This document shows positions 34,948-43,338 of a stretch of DNA of 64,000 nucleotides, piece by piece (within the stretch, counting starts at the first letter, position 1; each line of letters starts with the position of its first letter). The notes under the pieces were generated by a model, which saw only the letters and a program-made list of their open reading frames with translations, was not told the origin of the DNA and did no database searches. The stretch is from contig CAZAOY010000003.1 in NCBI GenBank assembly GCA_964486925.1, forward strand, positions 15,542 to 79,541. The letters are read 5' to 3'. This stretch comes from CAZAOY01 sp964486925 (GTDB lineage Bacteria > Bacillota > Clostridia > Oscillospirales > Ruminococcaceae). Made by a program: the position numbers and the translations under genes.

Positions 34948-35964
34948 GTGGTCGATGTAACTGTTGCTAGGGGTTAACACACCTGTGTTAACATCTCGGT
35001 TGTAAAGATAGATTCTGTCACTGTCTTGACAGGCTATGGCTAGGGTCTTGTCGTGGTTGAATAGGGAGATGTGACGTGGGTTTTTGCCGATGGTGGAGTA
35101 GTATCCCGATTCTACCAGTAACCCGTCTGGGGTGAGGGAGAACATGGCTATGGTGTCTGCACCACGGTTTGCGGCGTAGAGGTTTTGTCTATCCACCGTC
35201 ATTACCAGTGTAGAGCCGTAGGAGGTCTTGTCGTATCCGTCAAAAAGGGTGCTGATACGTTGTATCACCTTCATCTTGTCCCTTTGGTTGTCGATTACCA
35301 CCACCTCGTTGGAATATTCGGTCATTACGTAAAGGATACCATTGCTCTCGATAATGTGCCTTGGGCCTGTGCCTTTGATTAGGGTGAGATAGTGGTCTAG
35401 CACGATAAAGTTGTCGATTATGATGTATTTGTAGATTCGATCCTGCTCGATGTTAGCGCTGTACATATGCCGTTTGTCTGGCGACAGATAGGTGCAGTGA
35501 GCTTTGCCGGTTAACCCTTCGGTTTTGCCTTGATAGAGGTTTACCGTTGGTTCAAGAAATCCAAACTCGGTGACAGGTAGACAGAAGATGTTACCTGTGA
35601 GGTAGAACGCTCCCATTAAAAGGCGGTTTTCAGGGTGGTATGCAATGTGACATAACCCGTTACCTTCTAGGGTTTTGCTGTCAACTAGGCTGTATCTGCC
35701 GTTAGCCTTCTTGTACATATGCACCTTCGAGCTGTCGTCGTGCTCCTCTAGGGTGAAGATTAAATCCCCATCTATTGCACAAAAGGAAGCGTTTGGGATG
35801 GCGTCCTCAAATTGTGTGTTAAAGATAAATTCACCGCTGTCGTTTGCTTTGTAGCTTAACAGCTTAAGGGTGACCCCCTGCTCGCCGTATCCAGAGATAA
35901 GCAGGGGGTTGTCCTCATTAGCTGTGTTTTCTAGCGCTATATCGATTGAGTATCTTGTGTCCAT
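34927..35964 (-). CDS. lactonase-family seven-bladed beta-propeller (YkgB/Pgl-like)
   Basis: This 345-residue protein is a 6-phosphogluconolactonase-like propeller. Repeats such as CHIAYHPENRLLMGAFYLTGN, HCTYLSPDKRHMYSANIEQDRIYKY, GPRHIIESNGILYVMTEYSNEVVV and NPRHISLFNHDKTLAIACQDSDRIYLY fall at blade intervals. No signal peptide, so cytoplasmic. A role in hydrolysing 6-phosphogluconolactone is possible; no other pentose phosphate gene is nearby and the family contains other lactonases. Start follows GGGGGATTTATC. Confidence 0.85.
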   Translation of the reverse strand: MDTRYSIDIALENTANEDNPLLISGYGEQGVTLKLLSYKANDSGEFIFNTQFEDAIPNASFCAIDGDLIFTLEEHDDSSKVHMYKKANGRYSLVDSKTLEGNGLCHIAYHPENRLLMGAFYLTGNIFCLPVTEFGFLEPTVNLYQGKTEGLTGKAHCTYLSPDKRHMYSANIEQDRIYKYIIIDNFIVLDHYLTLIKGTGPRHIIESNGILYVMTEYSNEVVVIDNQRDKMKVIQRISTLFDGYDKTSYGSTLVMTVDRQNLYAANRGADTIAMFSLTPDGLLVESGYYSTIGKNPRHISLFNHDKTLAIACQDSDRIYLYNRDVNTGVLTPSNSYIDHKTPSYC

Positions 35965-35987
35965 GATAAATCCCCCTGTATACGGTG

Positions 35988-36653
35988 TTATCGATTTTTT
36001 ATATATGAAGCGATAAGAAACTTTGTTTTTATCCCCATCTTTGTAAACATCTGCTCATGCTCGGTGGTTACATTTTCAGCAAAATCGCTGTTATGAAGAT
36101 CCTTTGTTTCATAGACGATATCAAACCCACTGGTGGTAAAGTAGGTTCTTGACTGGATAAAAAGTAGGTCATCGTCGGTTTTAAACCAGATCTCGCCTCT
36201 GTCTTGCAGGAAGGCTTTGTACTTCTCTAGCTGTCTAAAGTGGGTTAGCCGTTTCTTTTGTTGCATGGCCTTATGCCACGGGTTACAGAAGTTTACATAG
36301 ATTCGCTCTACCGATTCAAGCGGGGAGATCATGTTGTCGATCCTCTCGATATCGTAGGACATTAAGCAGACATTGTCGATCGGTTGTTTTAGGATGGTGT
36401 AGGCGGATTCGATGTTACGCTTTGCAAGGACTAAAACCTCACTTTTAATGTCGATCGCAATATAGTTAACATTAGGGTTTTGGGACGCCTTTACAGCGAT
36501 AAAAAGTCCCTTGCCGCACCCTAGGTCAAGGTGGATGGGTTGCCTTCTTTTAAAGTACTCCGCCCACATGCCAAAGTTATCCACAGGGGATTTTACATAA
36601 AACGGACAAGCATCAAGCTCTGGCCTTGCCCACGGTTTATATCTCATTCTCAT
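35988..36653 (-). CDS. trmB: tRNA (guanine(46)-N7)-methyltransferase
   Basis: This 221-residue enzyme methylates G46 in the variable loop of tRNA. It has the SAM site HLDLGCGKGLFIAVKA and the YIAIDIKSEVLVLAKRN strand. IYVNFCNPWHKAMQQKKRLTH corresponds to the NFPDPWPK catalytic motif with Cys in place of Ser/Pro and Asp moved, and EIWFKTDDDLLF matches the tRNA-binding end. The NFCNPWHK variant is common in Clostridia. Start 36653 follows GGAG at good spacing. It begins 23 nt upstream of the lactonase gene on the same strand, so it is likely co-transcribed with it. Confidence 0.92.
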   Translation of the reverse strand: MRMRYKPWARPELDACPFYVKSPVDNFGMWAEYFKRRQPIHLDLGCGKGLFIAVKASQNPNVNYIAIDIKSEVLVLAKRNIESAYTILKQPIDNVCLMSYDIERIDNMISPLESVERIYVNFCNPWHKAMQQKKRLTHFRQLEKYKAFLQDRGEIWFKTDDDLLFIQSRTYFTTSGFDIVYETKDLHNSDFAENVTTEHEQMFTKMGIKTKFLIASYIKNR

Positions 36654-36737
36654 ATAGCATTCTCCGTTATATCTCTTTACTTAATTCTACATATGTTACG
36701 TAGGGAAATGTTAAAACATTAGGTTATACAACACAAA

Positions 36738-36798
36738 CCCTACATGCTGTGGCGATATTTTAACTACCACAACATGTAGGGAATGCCATATACATTCC
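36738..36798. repeat. hairpin joined to a diverged GTAGGG palindrome
   Basis: CCCTACATGCTGTGG (36738-36752) pairs with 36767-36781 with one mismatch. The right arm leads straight into GTAGGGAATGCCATATACATTCC-like sequence (36776-36798), a worn member of the GTAGGG palindrome family. No gene lies in this 171-nt spacer. Confidence 0.7.
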
Positions 36799-36824
36799 GT
36801 TTATCTTTTTACACACCTAGCATA

Positions 36825-38048
36825 CTATAAAAACTTCTTATCAATTACGTTAGACACAAGCTTTTTTATATAGTCGTAGCTAAAGTCGGGGCTGTATGTC
36901 TTTACTCCGTGGGAGGCGGCTAGATCCTTTGTATAGCTACTGAACGGGTAGGTGGTAATGTTTGTAAATCTACTGCCGTAGTGGGTAATTACAGGTAAAA
37001 ACTTAACCTTACCGATGGATAGCTTACCGGATGTATGGTTTTTGGTGACGGTATAGTCTAGCAGTCCTCCTACCATACGTGGTGCTCTGTCCTGTGCGGA
37101 GATAAAGTTTCCAAGCGAATACACTACAAGTGCATTCCCGCCGCTAGGCTTTTTAAGGTACTCCACAGGCTGTATTACATGAGGGTGGTGACCCATTATA
37201 GCGTCTGCGCCCCATTCTACAAGCTTTTTAGCCAGATACCGCTGACGCTCATTAGGTACGTGGGTGTACTCCTCACCCCAGTGGACAGAAACCACCACAA
37301 AATCAGAAGCGTTCTTCGCCGCCTTAACGCTCTTTTCTATCGTCGCTTCATTCCTGCCAAGCATCCAGATAGCGTCCGAACTGGCAGGAACCGACAGTCC
37401 GTTTGTCGGCTCGGTAAATCCCACAAACCCAAACTTTATCCCGTTTACCTCCTTGACCCTAACCGTATCACGATCCTTTGCATTCTTATACGCTCCCACA
37501 GATAAAACCTTAGAGGATTTTTTCTTGCCTGCCCAAAAATCCAACGTCGAGAGCAGTCCTGTCGCCCCCTTATCCATGGTGTGGTTGTTGGCTAGGTTTA
37601 TGATATCAAACCCTGTGCGCACCACCTCGTCCCCTAACTGGGTAGGGGAGTTAAACATTGGATAGGTTGAGGCGGGGTAGATGGAGGCTATTGGGGTTTC
37701 TTGGTTAATTATCGAGATATCCGCCTTCTTTATGGTGCTTTTGATATATTTATATGAATAGGAAAAATCATATCCGCCACCGTTTGCTCTGGCTTTAGCC
37801 TGGTCGTAGATCGAGCTGTGGATTAGATTGTCCCCAACCGCCATTAGCCTTACGAAGGTTTTAGTCGGGGGGATATTTGGTGTGGGTTCTGCCGCTGAAT
37901 CGGATGAGGAAAGCTGAATTGAGGTGCTACTTATAGCGTTAGACGAGCTGTCGAGCCTTCCCATATCGATAGATTTGCAGGAGATCAGCGACGTTACCAT
38001 CAGTATAGTGACTACAACGAAAATAAGTTTAATCGGCTTTGGCTTCAT
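36825..38048 (-). CDS. CapA-family (PGA_cap) metallophosphatase-like lipoprotein
   Basis: This 407-residue protein carries a lipoprotein signal (TILMVTSLISC, lipid Cys near residue 24). It then has a CapA/PgsA domain: RLMAVGDNLIHSSIYDQA, SIINQETPIAS, FDIINLANNHTMDKGATGL, VSVHWGEEYTHVPNERQR and GADAIMGHHPHVIQP. These motifs give the metal-binding Asp, Asn and His ligands of a calcineurin-like fold. CapA is linked to poly-gamma-glutamate capsule anchoring, but no CapB/CapC genes are here, so the true substrate is uncertain. Start 38048 is chosen because AAAGGA precedes it; an in-frame ATG seven codons earlier lacks spacing. Confidence 0.9.
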   Translation of the reverse strand: MKPKPIKLIFVVVTILMVTSLISCKSIDMGRLDSSSNAISSTSIQLSSSDSAAEPTPNIPPTKTFVRLMAVGDNLIHSSIYDQAKARANGGGYDFSYSYKYIKSTIKKADISIINQETPIASIYPASTYPMFNSPTQLGDEVVRTGFDIINLANNHTMDKGATGLLSTLDFWAGKKKSSKVLSVGAYKNAKDRDTVRVKEVNGIKFGFVGFTEPTNGLSVPASSDAIWMLGRNEATIEKSVKAAKNASDFVVVSVHWGEEYTHVPNERQRYLAKKLVEWGADAIMGHHPHVIQPVEYLKKPSGGNALVVYSLGNFISAQDRAPRMVGGLLDYTVTKNHTSGKLSIGKVKFLPVITHYGSRFTNITTYPFSSYTKDLAASHGVKTYSPDFSYDYIKKLVSNVIDKKFL

Positions 38049-38140
38049 ATGACAGATCCTTTCATGCATTAGTAGATGTGTAGTTACTCCGCTAATCGAT
38101 AGTGTTTAGTCATTAGTTGCGGGGTAGCACATGGGTTGAC

Positions 38141-38330
38141 GGTTCGCATAAAATGCGAACTCTACATGATGTCATGTCCTAAAGCTGTTATGTGGGTGTG
38201 CTAAATATATGGTATGGTGTTAACGGTTCGCATGGAATGCAAGCCATATGGTGGTGTTATTCCCTGTAGCCACTAAGGGGTTGTCAAAACGATGGTGCTG
38301 TTGCAAGGGTTCGCATACAATGCGAACCCT
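38141..38330. repeat. three spaced palindromes with GGTTCGCAT arms
   Basis: GGTTCGCAT...ATGCGAAC(C) occurs at 38141-38165 (followed by TCTAC), in a worn form at 38225-38245, and as an 11-bp perfect stem at 38306-38330 followed by ACGG. Read on the minus strand the first and third open with GTAGAG or GTAGGG, so they belong to the GTAGGG family with TTCGCAT arms instead of AACGCAT arms. The 316-nt spacer between CapA and ThuA-like genes has nothing else. Confidence 0.82.
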
Positions 38331-38364
38331 ACGGTTATCGTCACTGCAAGTTACTTACGAAAGA

Positions 38365-39108
38365 TTATCTCTTTTCCTCTAGCATGTCTGGGCAGTGGGC
38401 GGTGGTAAATTTAAATGGGATAGGGGAGTGAGGCATAGCCCACCTTACAGCGTTTGTAATAACCTTCTGGATCTGCTCCATGTGGTATATAGGGAAGCCT
38501 TCGTGACCTGGCTTAAAGTAGAAGATTTTACCGTTACCACGGGTGTAGCAGCATCCGCTTCTAAAGACTTCTCCGCCTGAGTACCATGAAACAAAAATAA
38601 GGTCGTCTGGTTTTGGAATCTCAAAGTGTTCGCCGTAGGTTTCTTCTTCAGGGATCTCTATATAATCGTCCAGTCCGTAGCAGATTGGGTGGGATTTCTC
38701 CATAACCCAAAGACGTTCCTTGTCGCCGCTCTCTCTCCAACGAAGGTTTATTGTTCTAGTGCCCATTAGAGTGTGGAATATCTTGGAGGCATGTCCTGAG
38801 TGAAGCACGATTAGTCCCATACCGTCGAGTACACGGTTTTGGACACGGGTAACGATCTCGTCGCTAACCTCGGCATGGGCTAGATGTCCCCACCAGATTA
38901 GCACGTCGGTATTCTCTAGTACCTCGGTGGTAAGTCCGTGTTCAGGTTCATCAAGGGTAGCCGTTCTAGCGCAGATATCCTCCTGTGCGTTTAGGAAGTT
39001 TGCTATTGTGTTATGGATACCATCGGGATATATCTTCTTAACATGTTCGCTATGTTTTTCGTGTCTAAATTCGTTCCATACGGTAACGTTTATGGTTTTT
39101 TTATACAT
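38365..39108 (-). CDS. ThuA-like domain protein
   Basis: This 247-residue protein has the ThuA-like glutamine-amidotransferase-like fold. INVTVWNEFRHEKHSEHVKKIYPDGIH, NTDVLIWWGHLAHAEVSDEIV and GLIVLHSGHASKIFHTLMG cover the first half. HPICYGLDDYIEIPEEETYGEHFEIP and the final GNGKIFYFKPGHEGFPIYH cover the second. ThuA is implicated in trehalose and sugar 3-keto metabolism; the catalytic role remains unclear. ATG 39108 is preferred because GAGGATTTTT precedes it. It diverges from the GH125 gene, and the pair may share a sugar-related role. Confidence 0.9.
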   Translation of the reverse strand: MYKKTINVTVWNEFRHEKHSEHVKKIYPDGIHNTIANFLNAQEDICARTATLDEPEHGLTTEVLENTDVLIWWGHLAHAEVSDEIVTRVQNRVLDGMGLIVLHSGHASKIFHTLMGTRTINLRWRESGDKERLWVMEKSHPICYGLDDYIEIPEEETYGEHFEIPKPDDLIFVSWYSGGEVFRSGCCYTRGNGKIFYFKPGHEGFPIYHMEQIQKVITNAVRWAMPHSPIPFKFTTAHCPDMLEEKR

Positions 39109-39290
39109 AAAAATCCTCAATTCTCCGCCGTACTATGATAAAGTAGCACTAGCTTCCTTTGCGGCGGGGGAATGAAGTGCTTTATGCAAATTCTGCAAAT
39201 ATCCAGATACAGTAATTTCACACCATTATTATACTACATTTCGACAAAGTTTGCAATACCTTTTTTAGAGAAAAATTAATAAATACTCCA

Positions 39291-39319
39291 TTGAAATATT
39301 TCATAGACTATAGTATAAT
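39291..39319 (+). promoter_or_regulatory. sigma-A promoter of the GH125 gene
   Basis: TTGAAA (39291-39296) and TATAAT (39314-39319) are 17 bp apart. The leader to ATG 39385 is about 60 nt and the ribosome site is GGAGG. Confidence 0.78.
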
Positions 39320-39384
39320 AAACAGGTAAATTAAAGATCTGTCACAAATATTGGCAGAGATATTGTACTAATGGAGGAAATAAT

Positions 39385-40671
39385 ATGAAGATACCACAGA
39401 TACTAATCGATAAGGCGAATGAACTGGAGCAAAAGACTAAAAAATACTACCCAGAACTAGAGCCGCTTGCAAAGCAGTGCTTTCTAAGCACTATAGAAAC
39501 TACCGTAAAGGAGCTAGAGGACGGAAGTTATTTTGTTATTACAGGTGATATTCCCGCTATGTGGCTTCGTGATAGTGCCGCACAGCTAAAGCCTTACATT
39601 AAATATGCAAATCAGGACGAGGATCTAAAGCGTATCCTAAACAGCGTTGTAGCAAAGCACGCCTTCTACATAAACCTAGACCCATACTCAAACGCTTTTA
39701 ATGCAAAGGCGAAGAATCTAGGGGAGTACGGCGATGATGAGTCCGACTTTAAGAGCGAATGGATCTGGGAACGAAAGTATGAGGTGGACTCGCTTTGCGC
39801 ATTCCTGTACCTGTCGCATGAATACTACACCACCACTAAGGATCGCTCTATCTTCGCCGACAGCTTTAAATCCGCTGTCCAGAAGGTTATCGACACCTTT
39901 ACGCTAGAGCAGGATCACAAAAATTCCTCCTACTACTTTATCCGCACAAACTGCCCTAAGGGGGATACGGTGTACAACAAGGGCAAGGGTATGCCTGTAA
40001 ACTATACAGGTATGACCTGGTCGGGCTTTAGGCCGTCGGACGACGCTTGTAAGTTTAACTATCTGATACCGTCTAACATGATGGCGGTGGTTGCGCTTAA
40101 AAAGGCTTCTTATCTACTATTGGAAGGGTATAATGATGAGGAGTTATCTAACAAGGCTTTAACCTTAGCGGAGGAGATTAACGACGGGATTAACGACTAT
40201 GGTATCGTAAACCATCCAAAGTTTGGTAAGATATATGCATATGAAACCGACGGATTCGGCAACTACAAGCTAATGGACGACGCAAACTCTCCAAGTCTGC
40301 TCTCCATACCATACCTAGGCTACACCGACGCAGACAATGAGATCTACCAAAACACCAGGCGGTTTATCCTATCAAACGAAAACCCATATTATTATGAAGG
40401 AAAGGTAGCTAAAGGGATCGGCAGTCCGCACACCCCGCCTCGTTACATCTGGCATATCGGGCTTACCATGCAGATTATAACCTCTAACGATGAGGAGGAG
40501 ATTGAGCGGTGTCTGTCGATGATAGCAAGCTCTCATGCAGGTACAAACTTTATGCATGAGGGGTTTGATGTGGATGACCCTAATAGATTCACAAGACCGT
40601 GGTTTGCTTGGGCGAACACGCTATTTGCGCAGATGTTAGAGGAGCAGGTTTTAAAGAAGGAGTCTGTCTAG
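39385..40671 (+). CDS. glycoside hydrolase family 125 (exo-alpha-1,6-mannosidase)
   Basis: This 428-residue protein is a GH125 (formerly DUF1237) inverting, metal-independent alpha-mannosidase. Conserved segments include ITGDIPAMWLRDSAAQLKPYI near residue 52, WIWERKYEVDSLCAFLYL, NYTGMTWSGFRPSDDACKFNYLIPSNMM around 208-235, and ASSHAGTNFMHEGFDVDDP near the C-terminus. No signal peptide, so it works in the cytoplasm on imported mannose-containing oligosaccharides, perhaps from host or yeast glycans. No mannoside transporter is adjacent; the CUT1 importer at 17 kb is one candidate source. Confidence 0.95.
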   Translation: MKIPQILIDKANELEQKTKKYYPELEPLAKQCFLSTIETTVKELEDGSYFVITGDIPAMWLRDSAAQLKPYIKYANQDEDLKRILNSVVAKHAFYINLDPYSNAFNAKAKNLGEYGDDESDFKSEWIWERKYEVDSLCAFLYLSHEYYTTTKDRSIFADSFKSAVQKVIDTFTLEQDHKNSSYYFIRTNCPKGDTVYNKGKGMPVNYTGMTWSGFRPSDDACKFNYLIPSNMMAVVALKKASYLLLEGYNDEELSNKALTLAEEINDGINDYGIVNHPKFGKIYAYETDGFGNYKLMDDANSPSLLSIPYLGYTDADNEIYQNTRRFILSNENPYYYEGKVAKGIGSPHTPPRYIWHIGLTMQIITSNDEEEIERCLSMIASSHAGTNFMHEGFDVDDPNRFTRPWFAWANTLFAQMLEEQVLKKESV

Positions 40672-40674
40672 TAT

Positions 40675-40773
40675 ATTACTTCGGCACTTAAAGGCGTTGA
40701 TTTTTTCGCTGAATTTACAGCTAGTAGCGAAAGAAATCAAAGCAAGGTTGCTACAACTAACTGTCGAAGTAAT
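40675..40773. repeat. nested inverted-repeat element, possibly a folded RNA or small non-autonomous repeat
   Basis: Outer arms ATTACTTCGGCA (40675-40686) and TGTCGAAGTAAT (40762-40773) pair with one mismatch. Inside them TTGATTTTTTCGCT (40697-40710) pairs with AGCGAAAGAAATCAA (40726-40740) with one bulge, and a GCAAGGTTGC mini-hairpin adds a third branch. It begins 4 nt after the GH125 stop and leaves 27 nt before the next ribosome site. No TSD or transposase found. Confidence 0.6.
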
Positions 40774-40809
40774 AGCTCTTTACAGCTTATTATTGAATGG
40801 AGTTAATCG

Positions 40810-42207
40810 ATGAAAAGATACATGGTAGCGGTGGTTTTAGTTATTTTGGTGATGATGGTTATGTCGGGATGTGCACCTTCGGGTGGGGGCTCATCCGAGA
40901 GCTCGTCTGATAGCGGGTTTGTGTCGCAGTACAACGATAAGGCAATAGAGTTTACCAAAAGCCTTACCGCTAATCGGTATGATGAATGTACAAAGGAGTT
41001 TACCGACAAGCTTCTGGAGGCACTACCTAGCGGTAAGCTAGAGGAGGCATATCTAGGTGTAATCAAGGATATCGGCTCGTATGTCAAGGTGGATAAAACC
41101 ACAGCTACCCAAAAGGACGGTGCGGATATCGTGGTTGTCTACTGTGTCTTTGAGAAGAGCGGGTTAACGGTACAGCTTGCATATGACAGCGAGGGTAAGA
41201 TTAGCGGGGTATATTTTAACTACTACAAGCCTGATAGCGGCGATAAATCAAGCGGGAAGGCGGACAGTTTTGCTCTGACCCAGGGGGTAGCACAGCTTGA
41301 TTTAGTGGTAGGTGAGGGGTCAAAGTGGGAGCTTAAGGCAAAGCTTACTTCTTCCGCTACAAAGTCCGACACCGCTGTGCTTATGGTGCATGGGTCGGGG
41401 CCAATGGACATGGACGAAACGGTATATGATAACAAGCCGTTTTACGATATAGCGGTAGGGCTAGCACAGCAGGGGGTCGACTCACTGCGGTACAACAAGC
41501 GAACCTTCCAGTATCTAAAGCAGTTAGAGAAGGAGGACATGAGCCATTTTACCGTGGAGGACGAGGTTATCGCCGACGCGATTCTAGCGGGTAAGCTTTT
41601 GCGGGATAGAGGGTACAAAAAGGTGTATCTGCTAGGTCACAGCCTAGGGGGAATGCTATCTATGCGTATCGACAGCGAGGGAGAGGGTATCTTTGACGGT
41701 ATAATCATGCTAGCGGGAAGTCCACGGACTTTAACCGATATAATGCTTGACCAAAACCTTGCCGCGCTTAACACCATAACCGATAAAAAGCAAAAGGACG
41801 ATGGTCTTGCCATAATTGAAGATGAAAAGGCGAAGCTTAGCAGTATTAACACCCTCACAGAGGAGGAACTGCTAAAGCAGACTGTCTTTGGATTACCCGC
41901 CTATTACCTCAAAGAGATGAACAGCGTTAGCACCGCAGAGCTTGCAAAAAAGCAGACAAAACCAGTGTTAGTGCTGCAAGGTGGCAAGGACTGGCAGGTC
42001 TACCCCGACAAGGATTACACCCTCTGGCAGGAGCTGCTAAAGGAGAACGACAAGGCGGAATTTGAGCTTTACAGCGAGCTAAACCATCTTTTCATGGTGC
42101 CGCAAGGTACCAAACAGGGTATCGGCAACGGTACCTCGGAGTATATGATAAAGGGTACGGTGGACGCTAAAGTTATCGATAGGATTGCGGGGTTTGTGAA
42201 GAAATAG
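40810..42207 (+). CDS. lipoprotein alpha/beta hydrolase with DUF3887 domain
   Basis: This 465-residue lipoprotein (VILVMMVMSGC, lipid Cys21) combines a DUF3887 domain and an alpha/beta hydrolase. The DUF3887 part is EFTKSLTANRYDECTKEFTDKLLEALP ... GLTVQLAYDSEGKISGVYF, about residues 48-140. The hydrolase part has TAVLMVHGSGPMDMDETV near 190, and nucleophile Ser278 in LLGHSLGGM. ELNHLFMVP near 435 holds the catalytic His and LVLQGGKDWQVYP near 395 the acid. It probably acts on esters or amides outside the membrane. The same pairing is common in Clostridia; no substrate is known. Confidence 0.9.
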   Translation: MKRYMVAVVLVILVMMVMSGCAPSGGGSSESSSDSGFVSQYNDKAIEFTKSLTANRYDECTKEFTDKLLEALPSGKLEEAYLGVIKDIGSYVKVDKTTATQKDGADIVVVYCVFEKSGLTVQLAYDSEGKISGVYFNYYKPDSGDKSSGKADSFALTQGVAQLDLVVGEGSKWELKAKLTSSATKSDTAVLMVHGSGPMDMDETVYDNKPFYDIAVGLAQQGVDSLRYNKRTFQYLKQLEKEDMSHFTVEDEVIADAILAGKLLRDRGYKKVYLLGHSLGGMLSMRIDSEGEGIFDGIIMLAGSPRTLTDIMLDQNLAALNTITDKKQKDDGLAIIEDEKAKLSSINTLTEEELLKQTVFGLPAYYLKEMNSVSTAELAKKQTKPVLVLQGGKDWQVYPDKDYTLWQELLKENDKAEFELYSELNHLFMVPQGTKQGIGNGTSEYMIKGTVDAKVIDRIAGFVKK

Positions 42208-42240
42208 GGAAGGCTTTTTGATAATTCCCGCCTAAAAAAT

Positions 42241-42290
42241 AAAATATCAGCTAAAATATATCCCCTATATCTTAGCTGATATTTTTATAT
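42241..42290. terminator. bidirectional terminator between convergent genes
   Basis: AAAATATCAGCTAA (42241-42254) pairs with TTAGCTGATATTTT (42272-42285), with additional ATAT pairs inside. A-rich and T-rich flanks suit both directions. The arms resemble those of the inverted repeat at 43275-43325, with one A-T to G-C change on both sides. Confidence 0.8.
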
Positions 42291-42318
42291 TAAAACCGTT
42301 TAACCCGCAAAGCTTAAG

Positions 42319-42951
42319 CTACCAAGGCTCGTTACCGTCACCTATTAGGATGCGTTTAATGTTTTTGTCTATCTCATCCTCATCAATACCTTGTGTGACC
42401 AAGGGTTTAATAACCTCACGGCTCTCTCTTGTGTGAGGGAGTGCACCGGCTAGGGCGATAGCTTTCTCTCTCATACCGCATTTTAAGTATAAAAAGCAGA
42501 GTGCGGCACGGGTAGTTGCTCGTTGCTTTTCGTTGACCGAAAATAAAAGCCCCCTCTCCATTAACTCCACAGCCTCATTAGATTCCCCATGCAAAGCCAG
42601 CACCCCTGCTAACCCAAGGATCATACCAGGCTTGTTTGGATATATCATTAGTGCGTCACGATACACCTTCTCTGCCGAATTATAGTCGCCGTTTTGCATA
42701 AGCTCGTGTGCTTTTTTATGGATGTTATATCGGGTTTCTTCTGCTCTTATGGTATCCATCCCGATAAGCAGGTCGATACTCGTTTCAAAGATATTCGCCA
42801 GTGCGGGGAGGAGGGTGATATCGGGATAGCTCTCTCCACGCTCCCATTTTGAGACGCTTTGCGGTGTAATGTTAAGGTAGCTTGCAATATCCTCTTGTGT
42901 GAGTCCTTTTTGGATACGGTGTTTTCTTAGGTTTTCCGATAGATAAAGCAT
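42319..42951 (-). CDS. XRE-type HTH regulator with TPR-like repeats
   Basis: This 210-residue protein has an N-terminal Cro/C1 helix-turn-helix (NLRKHRIQKGLTQEDIASYLNITPQSVSKWERGESYPDI). A helical region follows with tetratricopeptide-like repeats (AHELMQNGDYNSAEKVYRDALMIYPNKPGMILGLAG and the next helices). Such proteins often sense peptides or cell state, but no peptide gene is adjacent. AGGGGG lies before ATG 42951. Target genes unknown. Confidence 0.9.
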   Translation of the reverse strand: MLYLSENLRKHRIQKGLTQEDIASYLNITPQSVSKWERGESYPDITLLPALANIFETSIDLLIGMDTIRAEETRYNIHKKAHELMQNGDYNSAEKVYRDALMIYPNKPGMILGLAGVLALHGESNEAVELMERGLLFSVNEKQRATTRAALCFLYLKCGMREKAIALAGALPHTRESREVIKPLVTQGIDEDEIDKNIKRILIGDGNEPW

Positions 42952-43108
42952 GATTATTCCCCCTTTTAGTTTGTTGATTTATATTATACATGAGTAGGGG
43001 ACAAAGGTCAATGACGTATTGGTTGTTGTAATCTCAACTGGGTTTGATGGGAAGATGTAAATGTGATTTGGTTAGGCTTTAAATGCGGGGTGCAATTATC
43101 GTTACTAA

Positions 43109-43189
43109 ATAGATAGACTTAATAATGCTTATGAAAAAGATGTACAAATTATAATTAAAGATGGAACGTATTATTATCTAAACAAATAA
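43109..43189 (+). pseudogene. possible coding remnant without a start
   Basis: Within the 387-nt spacer, codons from 43109 read IDRLNNAYEKDVQIIIKDGTYYYLNK and stop at 43187-43189. A stop lies directly upstream and there is no start codon or ribosome site. The amino-acid pattern looks protein-like, perhaps the tail of a lost gene, but 26 codons could occur by chance. The rest of 42952-43264 shows no gene. Confidence 0.22.
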
Positions 43190-43264
43190 GTTTAGCATTT
43201 AACAAGTGAGTAGATAATAATTTTAATACTAAATGTCAAAATACATACATTAACCCATCACCCC

Positions 43265-43325
43265 TTGACAAAGATATAAATATCGGCTATAATATAGTCG
43301 TAATATATTTTAGCCGATATTTATA
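43265..43325 (+). promoter_or_regulatory. sigma-A promoter with an overlapping 15-bp inverted repeat
   Basis: TTGACA (43265-43270) and TATAAT (43288-43293) are 17 bp apart. TATAAATATCGGCTA (43275-43289) and its exact complement (43311-43325) straddle the -10 box and the start region, ending just before the ribosome site AAGGAG. It could be an operator or an mRNA hairpin controlling translation of the DUF4143 ATPase. Confidence 0.82.
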
Positions 43326-43338
43326 TAAGGAGATAATT

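Noticed and set aside
38141..38330. CRISPR-like array
   Set aside because: Only three units, repeats diverged and palindromic with no uniform spacers, and no cas genes; the family is scattered across the window.
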